From the NCBI RefSeq assembly GCF_001641085.1, contig NZ_LXIE01000020.1, positions 1-36,011 on the forward strand: a DNA stretch of 36,011 bases, written 5' to 3'. This DNA comes from Aequorivita soesokkakensis. GTDB lineage: Bacteria; Bacteroidota; Bacteroidia; Flavobacteriales; Flavobacteriaceae. Position 1 is the first letter of the stretch, and each line of letters starts with the position of its first letter. Both the position numbers and the translations under genes were made by a program. Below are positions 16,671-24,392 of the stretch, piece after piece. The notes beneath the pieces were generated by a model. The model made no database searches. It was not told where the DNA came from and worked only from the letters and a program-made list of their open reading frames with translations.

Positions 16671-16961
16671 ATGAGTAATCTTTCTGAAATAGTTGATTCT
16701 CTTGAAAATAGGATTAGCAAACTGCTGAACAGGCATGAGAAATTAAAAAAGGCTAATGCGGAATTGGAAGAAGAACTCACCATTTTAAAGTCGAAACAGC
16801 AACAATTTGAAAACGAAATTGAAGCTTGGACGGAAAAGTGCAACTCACTAAAATTAGCAAATTCAATGCTCGGCAGCGACCAACATAAACGAGAAACTAA
16901 ACTCAAGATAAACGCTCTAGTTCGGGAAATTGATCAGTGTATAACCCAACTTTCCGAATAA
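16671..16961 (+). CDS. Small coiled-coil protein upstream of ZapA
   Basis: This 96-residue protein is predicted to be almost one continuous coiled coil: heptad-like Leu, Ile and Ala spacing in LSEIVDSLENRISKLLNRHEK and LEEELTILKSKQQQFENEIE. It has no signal peptide or membrane segment. It is followed by zapA after 10 bases and shares its promoter, so it is probably a partner or regulator of the FtsZ ring. Its size and coiled-coil form resemble ZapB of gammaproteobacteria, but I see no reliable sequence match, so this is inferred from context. Confidence 0.75.
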   Translation: MSNLSEIVDSLENRISKLLNRHEKLKKANAELEEELTILKSKQQQFENEIEAWTEKCNSLKLANSMLGSDQHKRETKLKINALVREIDQCITQLSE

Positions 16962-16971
16962 AAATATAACA

Positions 16972-17262
16972 ATGGCCGAACCGTTAAAAATAAAGCTATC
17001 AATTGCAGACAGGGTTTATCCCCTCACCATCAATCCCTCTCAGGAAGAGGGATTGCGGTTGGCAAGCAAAAAGATAGAAGAAATGATTAAAAAGTTCGAG
17101 CAAAGTTATGCCGTCCGTGACAAACAGGATGTTTTGGCCATGTGTGCCCTCCAGTTTGCCGCACAGGTAGAGCAAAAACAAATTGATAAATCCAGCGACA
17201 CGCAGGAAACGGAAGAAAAGCTAAAAGCTTTGGACCGGTTGTTGCAGGAGCAGTTATCATAA
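16972..17262 (+). CDS. zapA: Cell division protein ZapA
   Basis: ZapA bundles FtsZ filaments at the division site. The 96-residue protein has the family's N-terminal globular start (PLKIKLSIADRVYPLTI), the conserved EEGLRLASKKIEEMI helix, and a long C-terminal coiled coil (about 60-96) for tetramerisation. Length is typical. It lies 10 bases after the coiled-coil gene and directly before a probable 6S RNA. The zapA-6S pairing is known from E. coli and, as I recall, is also common in flavobacteria. Confidence 0.9.
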   Translation: MAEPLKIKLSIADRVYPLTINPSQEEGLRLASKKIEEMIKKFEQSYAVRDKQDVLAMCALQFAAQVEQKQIDKSSDTQETEEKLKALDRLLQEQLS

Positions 17263-17286
17263 CGTTCTTTAAATTAAATAAGGTTA

Positions 17287-17457
17287 CTGCCTACATTAAT
17301 ACTAATTTTTGGTAAACTCAACAGGAATTCTTTAAAAAGGGTGAGTTGAAGTTGTAAAAGCGCGCCGTCTTTGAGCGGATACTTGACCAGCTTGTTAACC
17401 CTAAACTTGTTTTTAAGGAGTTTATTCAAAATAATAATATTGATGTAGGCTTTTTTT
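17287..17457 (+). ncRNA. ssrS: 6S RNA (6S-Flavo type)
   Basis: 6S RNA mimics an open promoter and sequesters the housekeeping RNA polymerase in stationary phase. The stretch has the expected closed form: GCCTACATTAATA (17289-17301) pairs with TATTGATGTAGGC (17438-17450) over 13 positions with one G-U, and a run of seven T follows as terminator. Inside, AACTCA (around 17314) can pair with TGAGTT (around 17342), leaving a large unpaired centre, as in 6S RNAs. The zapA-rny position and the length of about 170 support the call. The 5' end is not known and no clear promoter was found; it may be processed from the zapA transcript. Confidence 0.8.
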
Positions 17458-17478
17458 ATACATATAAATCAACGAAAA

Positions 17479-19041
17479 ATGGAGATAATAATACCTGTAA
17501 TAGGAGCAGTCGTTGGTATTGCGATTGGGTTTTTTATTGCAAAAATACTAGAGCGAAACAACGCTTCCCAACTTATAACAAGAGCAAAAAAGAGCGCATC
17601 GGCAATACTTAAAGAAGCAAAATCTGAAGCTGAAACATTAAAAAAAGATAAAATACTGCAAGCCAAAGAGAAGTTTTTGGAGATGAAATCTGAACACGAA
17701 AAAGTAATCCTGAACCGTGACAAAAAAATTTCAGAAGCTGAAAAAAGAACCCGCGACAAAGAATCACAAGTATCAAGTGAACTTGCAAAATCCAAAAAAT
17801 TAAATTCAGAATTAGAGGAAAAACAAGCAGACTACAACGAACGCTTATCCATACTCAACAAAAAACAGGGCGAAGTAGAAAAGCTTCACCGAAGCCAGAT
17901 AGAACAATTGGAGGTAATCAGCAGTCTTTCGGCTGAAGATGCCAAAACCCAATTAATGGAAAGCCTTAAAGATGAGGCAAAGACACAGGCTATGGCTTTT
18001 GTTCAAACTTCTATGGAAGAAGCAAAAATGACCGCCCAACAAGAAGCTAAAAAGATTATAATTAACACCATTCAACGCATCGGAACAGAAGAGGCTGTAG
18101 AAAACTGCGTATCTGTTTTCAACCTTGAGAGTGATGATGTTAAAGGTAGAATTATTGGTCGTGAAGGACGAAACATCCGTGCTATTGAAGCTGCCACGGG
18201 TGTTGAAATTATTGTGGATGATACTCCGGAAGCGATAATCCTTTCCTGTTTTGATTCCGTTAGAAGAGAGATTGCACGTTTGTCTCTTCATAAACTTGTA
18301 ACAGACGGAAGAATTCACCCTGCGCGAATTGAAGAAGTGGTTCAAAAAACTACTAAACAGATAGAAGAAGAAATCATTGAAGTTGGAAAAAGAACCGTTA
18401 TTGATTTAGGAATACACGGTTTGCATCCTGAACTTATAAAAGCGGTGGGACGAATGAAGTACCGTTCGTCTTACGGACAAAACCTTTTGCATCACTCTCG
18501 TGAGGTTGCACGACTGTGTGGTGTAATGGCAGCTGAACTTGGATTGAACGCAAAATTGGCCAAAAGAGCTGGATTGCTTCACGATATTGGAAAAGTGCCA
18601 GAAACCGAAACCGAAATGCCACACGCACTTTTAGGAATGCAATGGGCTGAAAAGTATGGGGAAAAACCTGAGGTATGTAATGCCATCGGAGCCCACCACG
18701 ATGAGATTGAAATGACGGGATTACTTTCTCCAATAGTTCAGGTTTGTGATGCCATTAGCGGCGCACGACCTGGAGCGAGACGTCAAGTATTGGATAGCTA
18801 CATTCAACGTTTAAAGGATTTGGAAGACATAGCCTTTGGTTTTGGCGGGGTAAACAAAGCATACGCAATTCAAGCAGGACGCGAGCTTCGCGTAATGGTT
18901 GAAAGTGATAAAGTTAGCGACGAAAAAGCCGCACAGCTTTCCTTTGAGATTTCTCAGAAAATACAGACAGATATGACATATCCTGGGCAAGTGAAAGTTA
19001 CCGTTATTCGTGAAACGAGGGCGGTGAATATTGCAAAATAA
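17479..19041 (+). CDS. rny: Ribonuclease Y
   Basis: RNase Y is a membrane-tethered endoribonuclease that starts mRNA decay. The 520-residue protein has an N-terminal membrane helix ([19 protein letters not shown]), a long coiled coil (about 30-190), a KH RNA-binding domain (about 210-275; [15 protein letters not shown]) and an HD domain with [13 protein letters not shown] near 335 and [10 protein letters not shown] near 365, holding the metal-binding histidine and HD pair. The domain order and length are typical. It follows the 6S RNA terminator by about 20 bases, so some transcription must read through it or start nearby. A strong terminator follows. Confidence 0.95.
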   Translation: MEIIIPVIGAVVGIAIGFFIAKILERNNASQLITRAKKSASAILKEAKSEAETLKKDKILQAKEKFLEMKSEHEKVILNRDKKISEAEKRTRDKESQVSSELAKSKKLNSELEEKQADYNERLSILNKKQGEVEKLHRSQIEQLEVISSLSAEDAKTQLMESLKDEAKTQAMAFVQTSMEEAKMTAQQEAKKIIINTIQRIGTEEAVENCVSVFNLESDDVKGRIIGREGRNIRAIEAATGVEIIVDDTPEAIILSCFDSVRREIARLSLHKLVTDGRIHPARIEEVVQKTTKQIEEEIIEVGKRTVIDLGIHGLHPELIKAVGRMKYRSSYGQNLLHHSREVARLCGVMAAELGLNAKLAKRAGLLHDIGKVPETETEMPHALLGMQWAEKYGEKPEVCNAIGAHHDEIEMTGLLSPIVQVCDAISGARPGARRQVLDSYIQRLKDLEDIAFGFGGVNKAYAIQAGRELRVMVESDKVSDEKAAQLSFEISQKIQTDMTYPGQVKVTVIRETRAVNIAK

Positions 19042-19066
19042 TTCAAGGAAATATTTTTACTTACAA

Positions 19067-19099
19067 AAAGCCGCAATATGTATTGCGGCTTTCTTTTTT
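19067..19099. terminator. Terminator between rny and xerD
   Basis: AAAGCCGCAATA (19067-19078) pairs with TATTGCGGCTTT (19081-19092), then TTCTTTTTT. It lies between two converging genes and can act both ways. Confidence 0.9.
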
Positions 19100-19127
19100 C
19101 TGTTTACTGAGACTGAAAACTGCCAAC

Positions 19128-20024
19128 TCATTTTCTAGGGTGATATTTATTGATAACTTCTGTAAGATGTTTACGGTCAATATGTGTATAAATTTCAGTA
19201 GTGGTAATGCTTTCGTGACCCAGCATTTGTTGAATGGCGCGAAGATCAGCTCCATTTTCCAAAAGATGTGTAGCAAAAGAATGCCGAAAAGTATGCGGAC
19301 TAATAGTTTTCCGAATTCCCGCTTTTTCAGCCAACCGTTTTACAATCGTGAAAATCATTGCGCGGGTCAATGCTTTTCCGTGTTGGTTTAAGAAAACAGT
19401 GTCCTTTGCCAATGGGTGGATTTCTTGATGCACGCGTATTTCCTTTCTGTAAATGTTGATATATTTTTCAGTGGTTGGGCCTATGGGTACTAAGCGTTGT
19501 TTGTCGCCCTTTCCCGTTACTTTTATAAAACCTTCATCAAAATACAGGTCTGAGATTTTAAGGTTTGTGAGTTCCGAAACCCGCAAGCCGCAGCCGTATA
19601 ACGTTTCAAGAATGGCGCGGTTTCGTTCCCCTTGTTTTGAACTTAAATCGATGGCGTTTATTAGTGTGTCAATTTCTTTCACCGCCAAAGTATCTGGCAA
19701 TTTTCTCCCCAATTTTGGAGCTTCAATCAATTCCAAGGGATTTGTTTTTCTGTAATCTTCAAAAATTAAATAATTGAAAAATCCTTTTAGCCCAGAAATA
19801 AGGCGACTTTGCGAACGAGGGTTTACTTTTTTGGCAATTTCATAAATAAACTGTTGCAGTGTTTCTTCTGAAATATTAACGGGTGAAATTTCTATTTCAT
19901 TGGCTTCCAGCCAGCGCATCAATTTTTTTACATCCAAAGAATAATTGATGATGGAATTCTCCGAAAGTCCGCGTTCCAAACGCAGGTAGTTTTGGTAATC
20001 CTTTAAAGTCTGTTGCCACTTCAT
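19128..20024 (-). CDS. xerD: Tyrosine recombinase XerD
   Basis: XerD, with XerC, resolves chromosome dimers at dif. The 298-residue protein has the N-terminal SAM-like DNA-binding domain (about 1-95; QTLKDYQNYLRLERGLSENS) and a C-terminal catalytic domain with the tyrosine recombinase set: arginine in GCGLRVSEL, HTFRH (H244, R247), histidine in LGHES (H270) and nucleophile tyrosine Y279 in EIYTH. The length and the family motif ALxxYxxxLRLERGLS support Xer rather than a phage integrase, and no att repeats or mobile genes are around it. It is chromosomal, facing rny and divergent from the first barrel gene. Confidence 0.9.
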   Translation of the reverse strand: MKWQQTLKDYQNYLRLERGLSENSIINYSLDVKKLMRWLEANEIEISPVNISEETLQQFIYEIAKKVNPRSQSRLISGLKGFFNYLIFEDYRKTNPLELIEAPKLGRKLPDTLAVKEIDTLINAIDLSSKQGERNRAILETLYGCGLRVSELTNLKISDLYFDEGFIKVTGKGDKQRLVPIGPTTEKYINIYRKEIRVHQEIHPLAKDTVFLNQHGKALTRAMIFTIVKRLAEKAGIRKTISPHTFRHSFATHLLENGADLRAIQQMLGHESITTTEIYTHIDRKHLTEVINKYHPRK

Positions 20025-20094
20025 ACCGCTATATTACCACTAAAAACAATAGTTAACAAAAAACTAAATATATTTTAAGGGATAACATTAAAGG

Positions 20095-20102
20095 TATCTT
20101 TG
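20095..20102 (+). promoter_or_regulatory. -7 promoter element of the first barrel gene
   Basis: TATCTTTG matches TAnnTTTG. It predicts transcription near 20106, about 110 bases before the coding start at 20216. No -33 TTG at the usual distance was found. Confidence 0.55.
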
Positions 20103-20135
20103 CGTTTAACTTTAAAACTCAAAAACCCAATTATT

Positions 20136-20183
20136 ATGAAATGCCCAATGCCAAGTTATAAATCAAAGGAAGATAATTTTTAG
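20136..20183 (+). CDS. Possible 15-residue leader peptide
   Basis: ATG at 20136 opens a short frame, MKCPMPSYKSKEDNF, ending in TAG at 20181-20183. It sits inside the long 5' leader of the first barrel gene. The context TTATTATGAAA matches that of the second barrel gene's start. Translation is not proven; it could be a vestige of an earlier start. Confidence 0.3.
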   Translation: MKCPMPSYKSKEDNF

Positions 20184-20198
20184 GGCATTCTATCTTCC
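20141..20198 (+). promoter_or_regulatory. Leader RNA with two interleaved pairings
   Basis: GGAAGATA (20168-20175) pairs with TATCTTCC (20191-20198), and ATGCCC (20141-20146) pairs with GGGCAT (20183-20188). The two stems interleave, so they form either a pseudoknot or alternative states. The second stem ends 18 bases before the barrel gene start. Function is inferred, not known. Confidence 0.4.
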
Positions 20199-20215
20199 GT
20201 TAAAAAAAATATGAT

Positions 20216-20770
20216 ATGCAGATAAAAAAATTAATTGTAGCAGTAATAACATTATTTATCGGAACTACCGCTTTTTCACAGGAAATTGACCTTGGGGTAA
20301 AGGCAGGAGTTAACTTTTCAAAAATTTCAGATGTTGATAATCTATCCAATAAAACAGGCTTTCAGGCTGGTGTTTTTGCAGGTATCAAGTTTACTGATAA
20401 GGTTGGGCTTCAAGCGGATGTTTTGTACTCTCAGCAGGGAGCGGAATTTGATTTTGGAAAATTTGATGTGAATTATGTAAATATTCCAATTGTATTGAAA
20501 TATTATTTGGTGCAAGGATTAAATGTTCAGGCAGGGCCACAGTTTGGATTTGTACTTGATGATGATATTTATGACGATAGCTTTGGAGTCCATTCAGTTG
20601 AAGGGAATGCTGAAAAAAGCGATGTTTCCGCGGTAGTAGGGGCAGGCTATGATTTTCCTTTCGGTATTAGAGTGGACGCTCGTTACAACTTCGGATTTAC
20701 CGATGTATTAAAGGATGAGAAGAGTAAAAACAATGTGTTTTCTTTAGCTTTAGGCTATTCTTTCCTGTAA
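20216..20770 (+). CDS. Outer-membrane beta-barrel (porin-like) protein, copy 1
   Basis: This 184-residue protein has a signal peptide (MQIKKLIVAVITLFIGTTAFS-Q) followed by eight or so amphipathic strands starting EIDLGVKAGVNFSKISD and ending ALGYSFL, with a C-terminal aromatic. It belongs to the OMP_b-brl type small barrels common in Bacteroidetes. It shares with copies 2 and 3 the GVKAGVNF start, the PIVLKYYLVQGLNVQAGPQFG block and the closing SLALGYSF. Substrate or role is unknown; such proteins are often structural or adhesive. The gene has its own promoter with a long leader, and its own terminator. Confidence 0.85.
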   Translation: MQIKKLIVAVITLFIGTTAFSQEIDLGVKAGVNFSKISDVDNLSNKTGFQAGVFAGIKFTDKVGLQADVLYSQQGAEFDFGKFDVNYVNIPIVLKYYLVQGLNVQAGPQFGFVLDDDIYDDSFGVHSVEGNAEKSDVSAVVGAGYDFPFGIRVDARYNFGFTDVLKDEKSKNNVFSLALGYSFL

Positions 20771-20794
20771 AGAGAAATAAAAAAGTATTAATGA

Positions 20795-20821
20795 AAACCG
20801 TCCTATTTGGGCGGTTTTTTT
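20795..20821 (+). terminator. Terminator after barrel copy 1
   Basis: AAACCGTCC (20795-20803) pairs with GGGCGGTTT (20809-20817), with one T-G wobble, a five-base loop and a following T run. Confidence 0.9.
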
Positions 20822-20911
20822 GTTAAAAACTTTGTGGAAAACTGAAAGAGGCTAAACTATAAGAAAATAATTTTAATGCTATTTTTATTTACTAACTTTA
20901 AAACTTTTATT

Positions 20912-21490
20912 ATGAAAAAAATTTTACTTTTTATTGCAATTGCAACCTTAACGGTTACTGTATCACAGGCACAGGATTTTAGATTTGGTGCCAAAGCTGG
21001 CGTAAACTTTGCTTCGGTTAATGGTGATGATGCAGACGATGTAGATGGTCGTGCTGGTATTCACGTTGGCGGTGTAGCGAGGATCGGTCTTTCGGAAATG
21101 ATTGCCTTGCAGCCCGAATTGGTATTTTCCAGTCAGGGATATAAGGTTAATTTTCCTGGAGAAGATGGAAAAGTTATTTTAAATTATATCAATTTACCAG
21201 TAATGGTTGATTTAACATTGGCAGAAGGCTTTAGCCTTCAAGGCGGCCCCCAGGTAGGTTTTAATATAACAGCAGATGCTAAATATGATGGAGATACCGA
21301 AGATATAGAAGATATTCAAACAATTGATTTTGGTGTTGGGTTGGGCGCTCAGTATATTCTACCAATGAATTTATTCTTTCAGGCAAGGTATGTTATCGGA
21401 GTTACCAATGTCTTTGAAGAAATAGGTGGGGAACAAATTGAAGCTAAAAACTCTGTTATCAGCCTTTCAGTGGGGTATTTTTTCAATTAA
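20912..21490 (+). CDS. Outer-membrane beta-barrel (porin-like) protein, copy 2
   Basis: This 192-residue protein has a signal peptide (MKKILLFIAIATLTVTVSQA-Q) and a barrel beginning DFRFGAKAGVNFASVNGDD and ending SLSVGYFFN. The middle block INLPVMVDLTLAEGFSLQGGPQVG matches the other two copies. The acidic loop (GDDADDVDG) near residue 40 might bind cations. ATG 20912 is chosen because the signal peptide starts there; the frame is open upstream to 20876. The sequence before it, TAACTTTAAAAC then TTATTATGAAA, is shared with the leader of copy 1. No exact -7 element was found (TATTTTTA at 20880-20887 is nearest). Confidence 0.85.
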   Translation: MKKILLFIAIATLTVTVSQAQDFRFGAKAGVNFASVNGDDADDVDGRAGIHVGGVARIGLSEMIALQPELVFSSQGYKVNFPGEDGKVILNYINLPVMVDLTLAEGFSLQGGPQVGFNITADAKYDGDTEDIEDIQTIDFGVGLGAQYILPMNLFFQARYVIGVTNVFEEIGGEQIEAKNSVISLSVGYFFN

Positions 21491-21504
21491 ACCGTTTTTA
21501 CTTT

Positions 21505-21542
21505 AAAAAGGTCGTTTAGAGAAAACTCTGAACGACCTTTTT
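21505..21542 (+). terminator. Terminator after barrel copy 2
   Basis: A 17-position stem, starting AAAAAGGTCG (21505-21521) and closing with CGACCTTTTT (21526-21542), has one wobble pair and an AAAA loop. Confidence 0.92.
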
Positions 21543-21618
21543 AGTTGTTATATAGGGTATTGTTACATATGTTATAGATTTTGTTACAAAAGTACTTAGT
21601 GCATAAACTGCATAGATT

Positions 21619-21626
21619 TATTTTTG
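21619..21626 (+). promoter_or_regulatory. -7 promoter element of barrel copy 3
   Basis: TATTTTTG, a full consensus -7 element, predicts a start near 21630 and a 43-base leader. Confidence 0.55.
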
Positions 21627-21672
21627 AACCGACAATAATGTCAAACCAAATAAATCTTAAAATCAAAACATT

Positions 21673-22260
21673 ATGAAAAAACTTTTACTTTTTATTGCCG
21701 TTACTGTTTTATCTTTTACTGCAGCACAATCTCAAGAGTTTCGCTTAGGGGCTAAAGCAGGTTTAAATGTTGCTTCTTTAGGGGGCGATAGTTACGGAGT
21801 AGGTAGTTTAGGATCACGAACTAGTTTCCACATTGGTGGTCTTGTGGAAATTCCATTAATGGGTAAATTTTCAGTACAACCAGAGTTATTATTTTCTTCA
21901 GAAGGTTCAAACTGGACTTTTACAGGCCTTGACGATAACTTAAAACTAGATTATGTTCGTGTTCCTGTTTTAGCAAAATTTTATATTATAGAAGGTTTAA
22001 GTGCAGAAGCAGGACCTGTATTTGGAGTATTGGTTAATGCAAAAAATGATGATGGTGACGATATTAAAGAGAATTTTAAAACCTTTGATGCTGCTTTTGG
22101 AATTGGAGCATCTTATCGTTTAGATATGGGAGTGTTTTTTAGCTTGCGTTATAATAAAGGTTTGCTGAATGTGAACGAAGATTATGAAGAAGAAGGAATT
22201 AGTTATAGTTATAAGAATCAAAGTAACGTTTTCCAGGTTTCAGCAGGTTTCTCCTTCTAA
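21673..22260 (+). CDS. Outer-membrane beta-barrel (porin-like) protein, copy 3
   Basis: This 195-residue protein has a signal peptide (MKKLLLFIAVTVLSFTAAQS-Q) and a barrel from EFRLGAKAGLNVASLGGDS to FQVSAGFSF. The shared block reads VRVPVLAKFYIIEGLSAEAGPVFG. By reading, it is closest to copy 2 in its first 35 residues. It uses TTA for leucine more heavily than copies 1 and 2 and the housekeeping neighbours, and looks more AT-rich, which hints at a different history or expression level. It has its own promoter and terminator. Confidence 0.86.
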   Translation: MKKLLLFIAVTVLSFTAAQSQEFRLGAKAGLNVASLGGDSYGVGSLGSRTSFHIGGLVEIPLMGKFSVQPELLFSSEGSNWTFTGLDDNLKLDYVRVPVLAKFYIIEGLSAEAGPVFGVLVNAKNDDGDDIKENFKTFDAAFGIGASYRLDMGVFFSLRYNKGLLNVNEDYEEEGISYSYKNQSNVFQVSAGFSF

Positions 22261-22282
22261 AAAATTAATTTTAATATATTTC

Positions 22283-22312
22283 AAAAAGCAGGACAACGTT
22301 CCTGCTTTTTTT
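22283..22312 (+). terminator. Terminator after barrel copy 3
   Basis: AAAAAGCAGGA (22283-22293) pairs with TCCTGCTTTTT (22300-22310), with a six-base loop and T run. Confidence 0.9.
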
Positions 22313-22330
22313 ATTTAATATATTTACAGA

Positions 22331-22747
22331 ATGAAAATCATCATCATCAACGGCCCAAACCTAAATCTGCTCGGTAAACGTGAAAACGATATTTACGGAA
22401 ACGAAACTTTCAATGATTTTTTTGAAAGGTTGCAGAAAAAATATGCAAACCAAGAAGTTTCCTATTTTCAATCCAATATTGAAGGCGAGCTGATTGATAA
22501 AATTCAAGAAGTTGGCTACAAATATGATGGAATTATTTTGAATGCTGCTGCTTATACCCATACTTCCGTAGGTATAGCTGATGCTGTAAAAGCAATAACA
22601 ACCCCCGTGGTAGAAGTCCACATTTCAAATACTTTTTCAAGAGAAGACTTTCGGCATAAAAGCTATATTTCGCCACACGCAAAAGGAGTGATTGTTGGTT
22701 TTGGTCTGCAGAGTTATGAATTAGCTTTGCAAAGTCTAACTCCCTAA
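22331..22747 (+). CDS. aroQ: 3-dehydroquinate dehydratase, type II
   Basis: AroQ makes 3-dehydroshikimate in the shikimate pathway for aromatic amino acids. The 138-residue protein has the full type II signature: GPNLNLLGKRENDIYG with the catalytic arginine and the tyrosine of the lid, LNAAAYTHTSVGIADA, and VEVHISNTFSREDFRHKSY with the active-site histidine. The last residues TP and the TAA stop lie inside the outer edge of a REP-like element, so the element defines the C-terminus. No other aro genes are adjacent. Confidence 0.94.
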   Translation: MKIIIINGPNLNLLGKRENDIYGNETFNDFFERLQKKYANQEVSYFQSNIEGELIDKIQEVGYKYDGIILNAAAYTHTSVGIADAVKAITTPVVEVHISNTFSREDFRHKSYISPHAKGVIVGFGLQSYELALQSLTP

Positions 22748-22850
22748 CCCCCGAAGGGGGAATTCCAATGTTGTGAAAAAACCATAAAAGCTCCTTTCGG
22801 AGCTTTTATTATTGAGTTTGAGTAAGAGTTCCCCCTTCGGGGGTCAGGGG
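22742..22850. repeat. REP-like inverted pair of GC-rich palindromes
   Basis: Two palindromes, CCCCCGAAGGGGG (22748-22760) and CCCCCTTCGGGGG (22831-22843), sit in opposite orientation with shared flanks. The reverse complement of the right one with flanks, CCCTGACCCCCGAAGGGGG, matches the left one, CCCTAACCCCCGAAGGGGG, at all but one base. They fill the whole gap between aroQ and lpdA around a terminator. Similar GC-rich palindromes are, as I recall, dispersed in many flavobacterial genomes. Confidence 0.8.
22785..22808. terminator. Bidirectional terminator between aroQ and lpdA
   Basis: TAAAAGCTCC (22785-22794) pairs perfectly with GGAGCTTTTA (22799-22808) around a TTTC loop, between two converging genes. 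Confidence 0.85.
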
Positions 22851-22852
22851 GC

Positions 22853-24229
22853 TTATAAATGAATCACTTCGCCATAAGCATCCGCAACAGCTTCCATTAC
22901 GGCTTCACTCATTGTTGGGTGTGGATGGATTGCTTTTAGCACTTCGTGACCTGTTGTTTCCAGTTTTCTTCCCAAAACGGCTTCGGCAATCATATCGGTA
23001 ACGCCGGCGCCAATCATGTGGCAACCTAGCCATTCGCCGTATTTGGCATCGAAAATAACTTTTACGAAACCATCTTTTTCACCCGAAGCACTTGCTTTTC
23101 CGCTCGCACTGAAAGGGAATTTTCCAACTTTTAATTCATAACCCGCTTCTTTTGCTTGTTTCTCAGTCATCCCAACGCTTGCAATTTCTGGCGAAGCATA
23201 GGTACAACCTGGAATATTTCCGTAATCAATAGGTTCTACGTGTAGTCCTGCAATTTTTTCTACACAGGTAATTCCTTCAGCCGAAGCAACGTGGGCTAGG
23301 GCAGGACCGGGAGTTATATCTCCAATAGCGTAATATCCGGGAATATTGGTTTGGTACCAATCATTCACGATCACTTTTCCTTTGTCGGTAACAATACCTA
23401 CTTCTTCAAGCCCAATGTTTTCAATATTTGTGGCAATACCAACTGCGGAAAGAACTATTTCTGCTTCCAAAGTTTCTTCGCCCTTGGAAGTTTTTACGGT
23501 TGCTTTTACCAATTTTCCGGAAGTGTCCAATTTTTCAACGGAAGAATTTGTCATCACTTTAATCCCGGCTTTTTTGAAGGAACGTTCAAATTGTTTTGAA
23601 ACGTCTTCGTCTTCCAACGGAACAAGATTTGGCAAAAACTCAACAATGGTTACATCCGTCCCCATTGAATTGTAGAAATGGGCAAACTCAACGCCAATGG
23701 CGCCGCTACCCACAACAATCATACTTTTGGGCTGTGTTTTTAGGGACATTGCTTCGCGATAACCGATTACTTTTTTGCCATCCTGTTTTAGGTTTGGCAA
23801 TTCACGGGAGCGAGCTCCGGTTGCAACAATTATATGATCTGCGGAATATTCCTTTCCGTCAACATCAACTTTTTTTCCGGGTTTAACTTTTCCGAAGCCA
23901 TTGATAACGTCAATTTTATTTTTTTTCATTAAAAACTGCACGCCTTTGCTCATTCCTTCTGCAACGCCGCGGCTTCTTTCAACCACTTTTCCGAAGTCCT
24001 TATCAAAATCCTTTACTACAAGGCCGTAACTGTCTGCGTGTTTTAGGTAATCAAAGACCTGTGCGCTCTTCAAAAGTGCTTTTGTAGGGATGCAACCCCA
24101 ATTTAAACAAACGCCTCCAAGGCTTTCTTTTTCAATAATGGCAGTCTTTAAGCCTAATTGTGAGGCCCTTATTGCAGTAACATATCCGCCGGGACCGCTT
24201 CCTAAAACTATTACGTCGTATTTACTCAT
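22853..24229 (-). CDS. lpdA: Dihydrolipoyl dehydrogenase
   Basis: This flavoprotein (E3) re-oxidises lipoamide with NAD+ in the pyruvate, 2-oxoglutarate and branched-chain dehydrogenase complexes and the glycine cleavage system. The 458-residue protein has the FAD site LGSGPGGYVTAIRA, the redox-active disulfide GGVCLNWGCIPTKALLKS, the NAD site VVGSGAIGVEFAHFYNSMG, the second FAD motif GYYAIGDITPGPALAHVA, and the C-terminal catalytic HPHPTMSEA. Length is typical. It stands alone here, with no E1 or E2 genes next to it, so which complex it serves is not shown. Confidence 0.95.
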   Translation of the reverse strand: MSKYDVIVLGSGPGGYVTAIRASQLGLKTAIIEKESLGGVCLNWGCIPTKALLKSAQVFDYLKHADSYGLVVKDFDKDFGKVVERSRGVAEGMSKGVQFLMKKNKIDVINGFGKVKPGKKVDVDGKEYSADHIIVATGARSRELPNLKQDGKKVIGYREAMSLKTQPKSMIVVGSGAIGVEFAHFYNSMGTDVTIVEFLPNLVPLEDEDVSKQFERSFKKAGIKVMTNSSVEKLDTSGKLVKATVKTSKGEETLEAEIVLSAVGIATNIENIGLEEVGIVTDKGKVIVNDWYQTNIPGYYAIGDITPGPALAHVASAEGITCVEKIAGLHVEPIDYGNIPGCTYASPEIASVGMTEKQAKEAGYELKVGKFPFSASGKASASGEKDGFVKVIFDAKYGEWLGCHMIGAGVTDMIAEAVLGRKLETTGHEVLKAIHPHPTMSEAVMEAVADAYGEVIHL

Positions 24230-24323
24230 TTTATGTATTTAAGTCTGAATTTTTGAGGTAACGAAATTACAAAATTCAAAAGGAAAAACCCCAAAACAGA
24301 AAACCCAAATTCCAAATAATAAA

Positions 24324-24362
24324 AAAAGCACCAAAATCCAATGTGATTTTTTGGATTGTGGT
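24324..24362 (-). terminator. Probable terminator after msrB
   Basis: Read on the minus strand, CCACAATCCAA pairs with TTGGATTTTGG with one mismatch, and seven T residues follow three bases later. Confidence 0.5.
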
Positions 24363-24392
24363 ACTTTCTTTAAAACTTAATTTTTCTAAAAT

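Noticed and set aside
19128-20024. Tyrosine recombinase as the integrase of a mobile island
   Set aside because: The protein has XerD length and motifs, lies in a housekeeping context, and no attachment repeats, tRNA or cargo genes are beside it.
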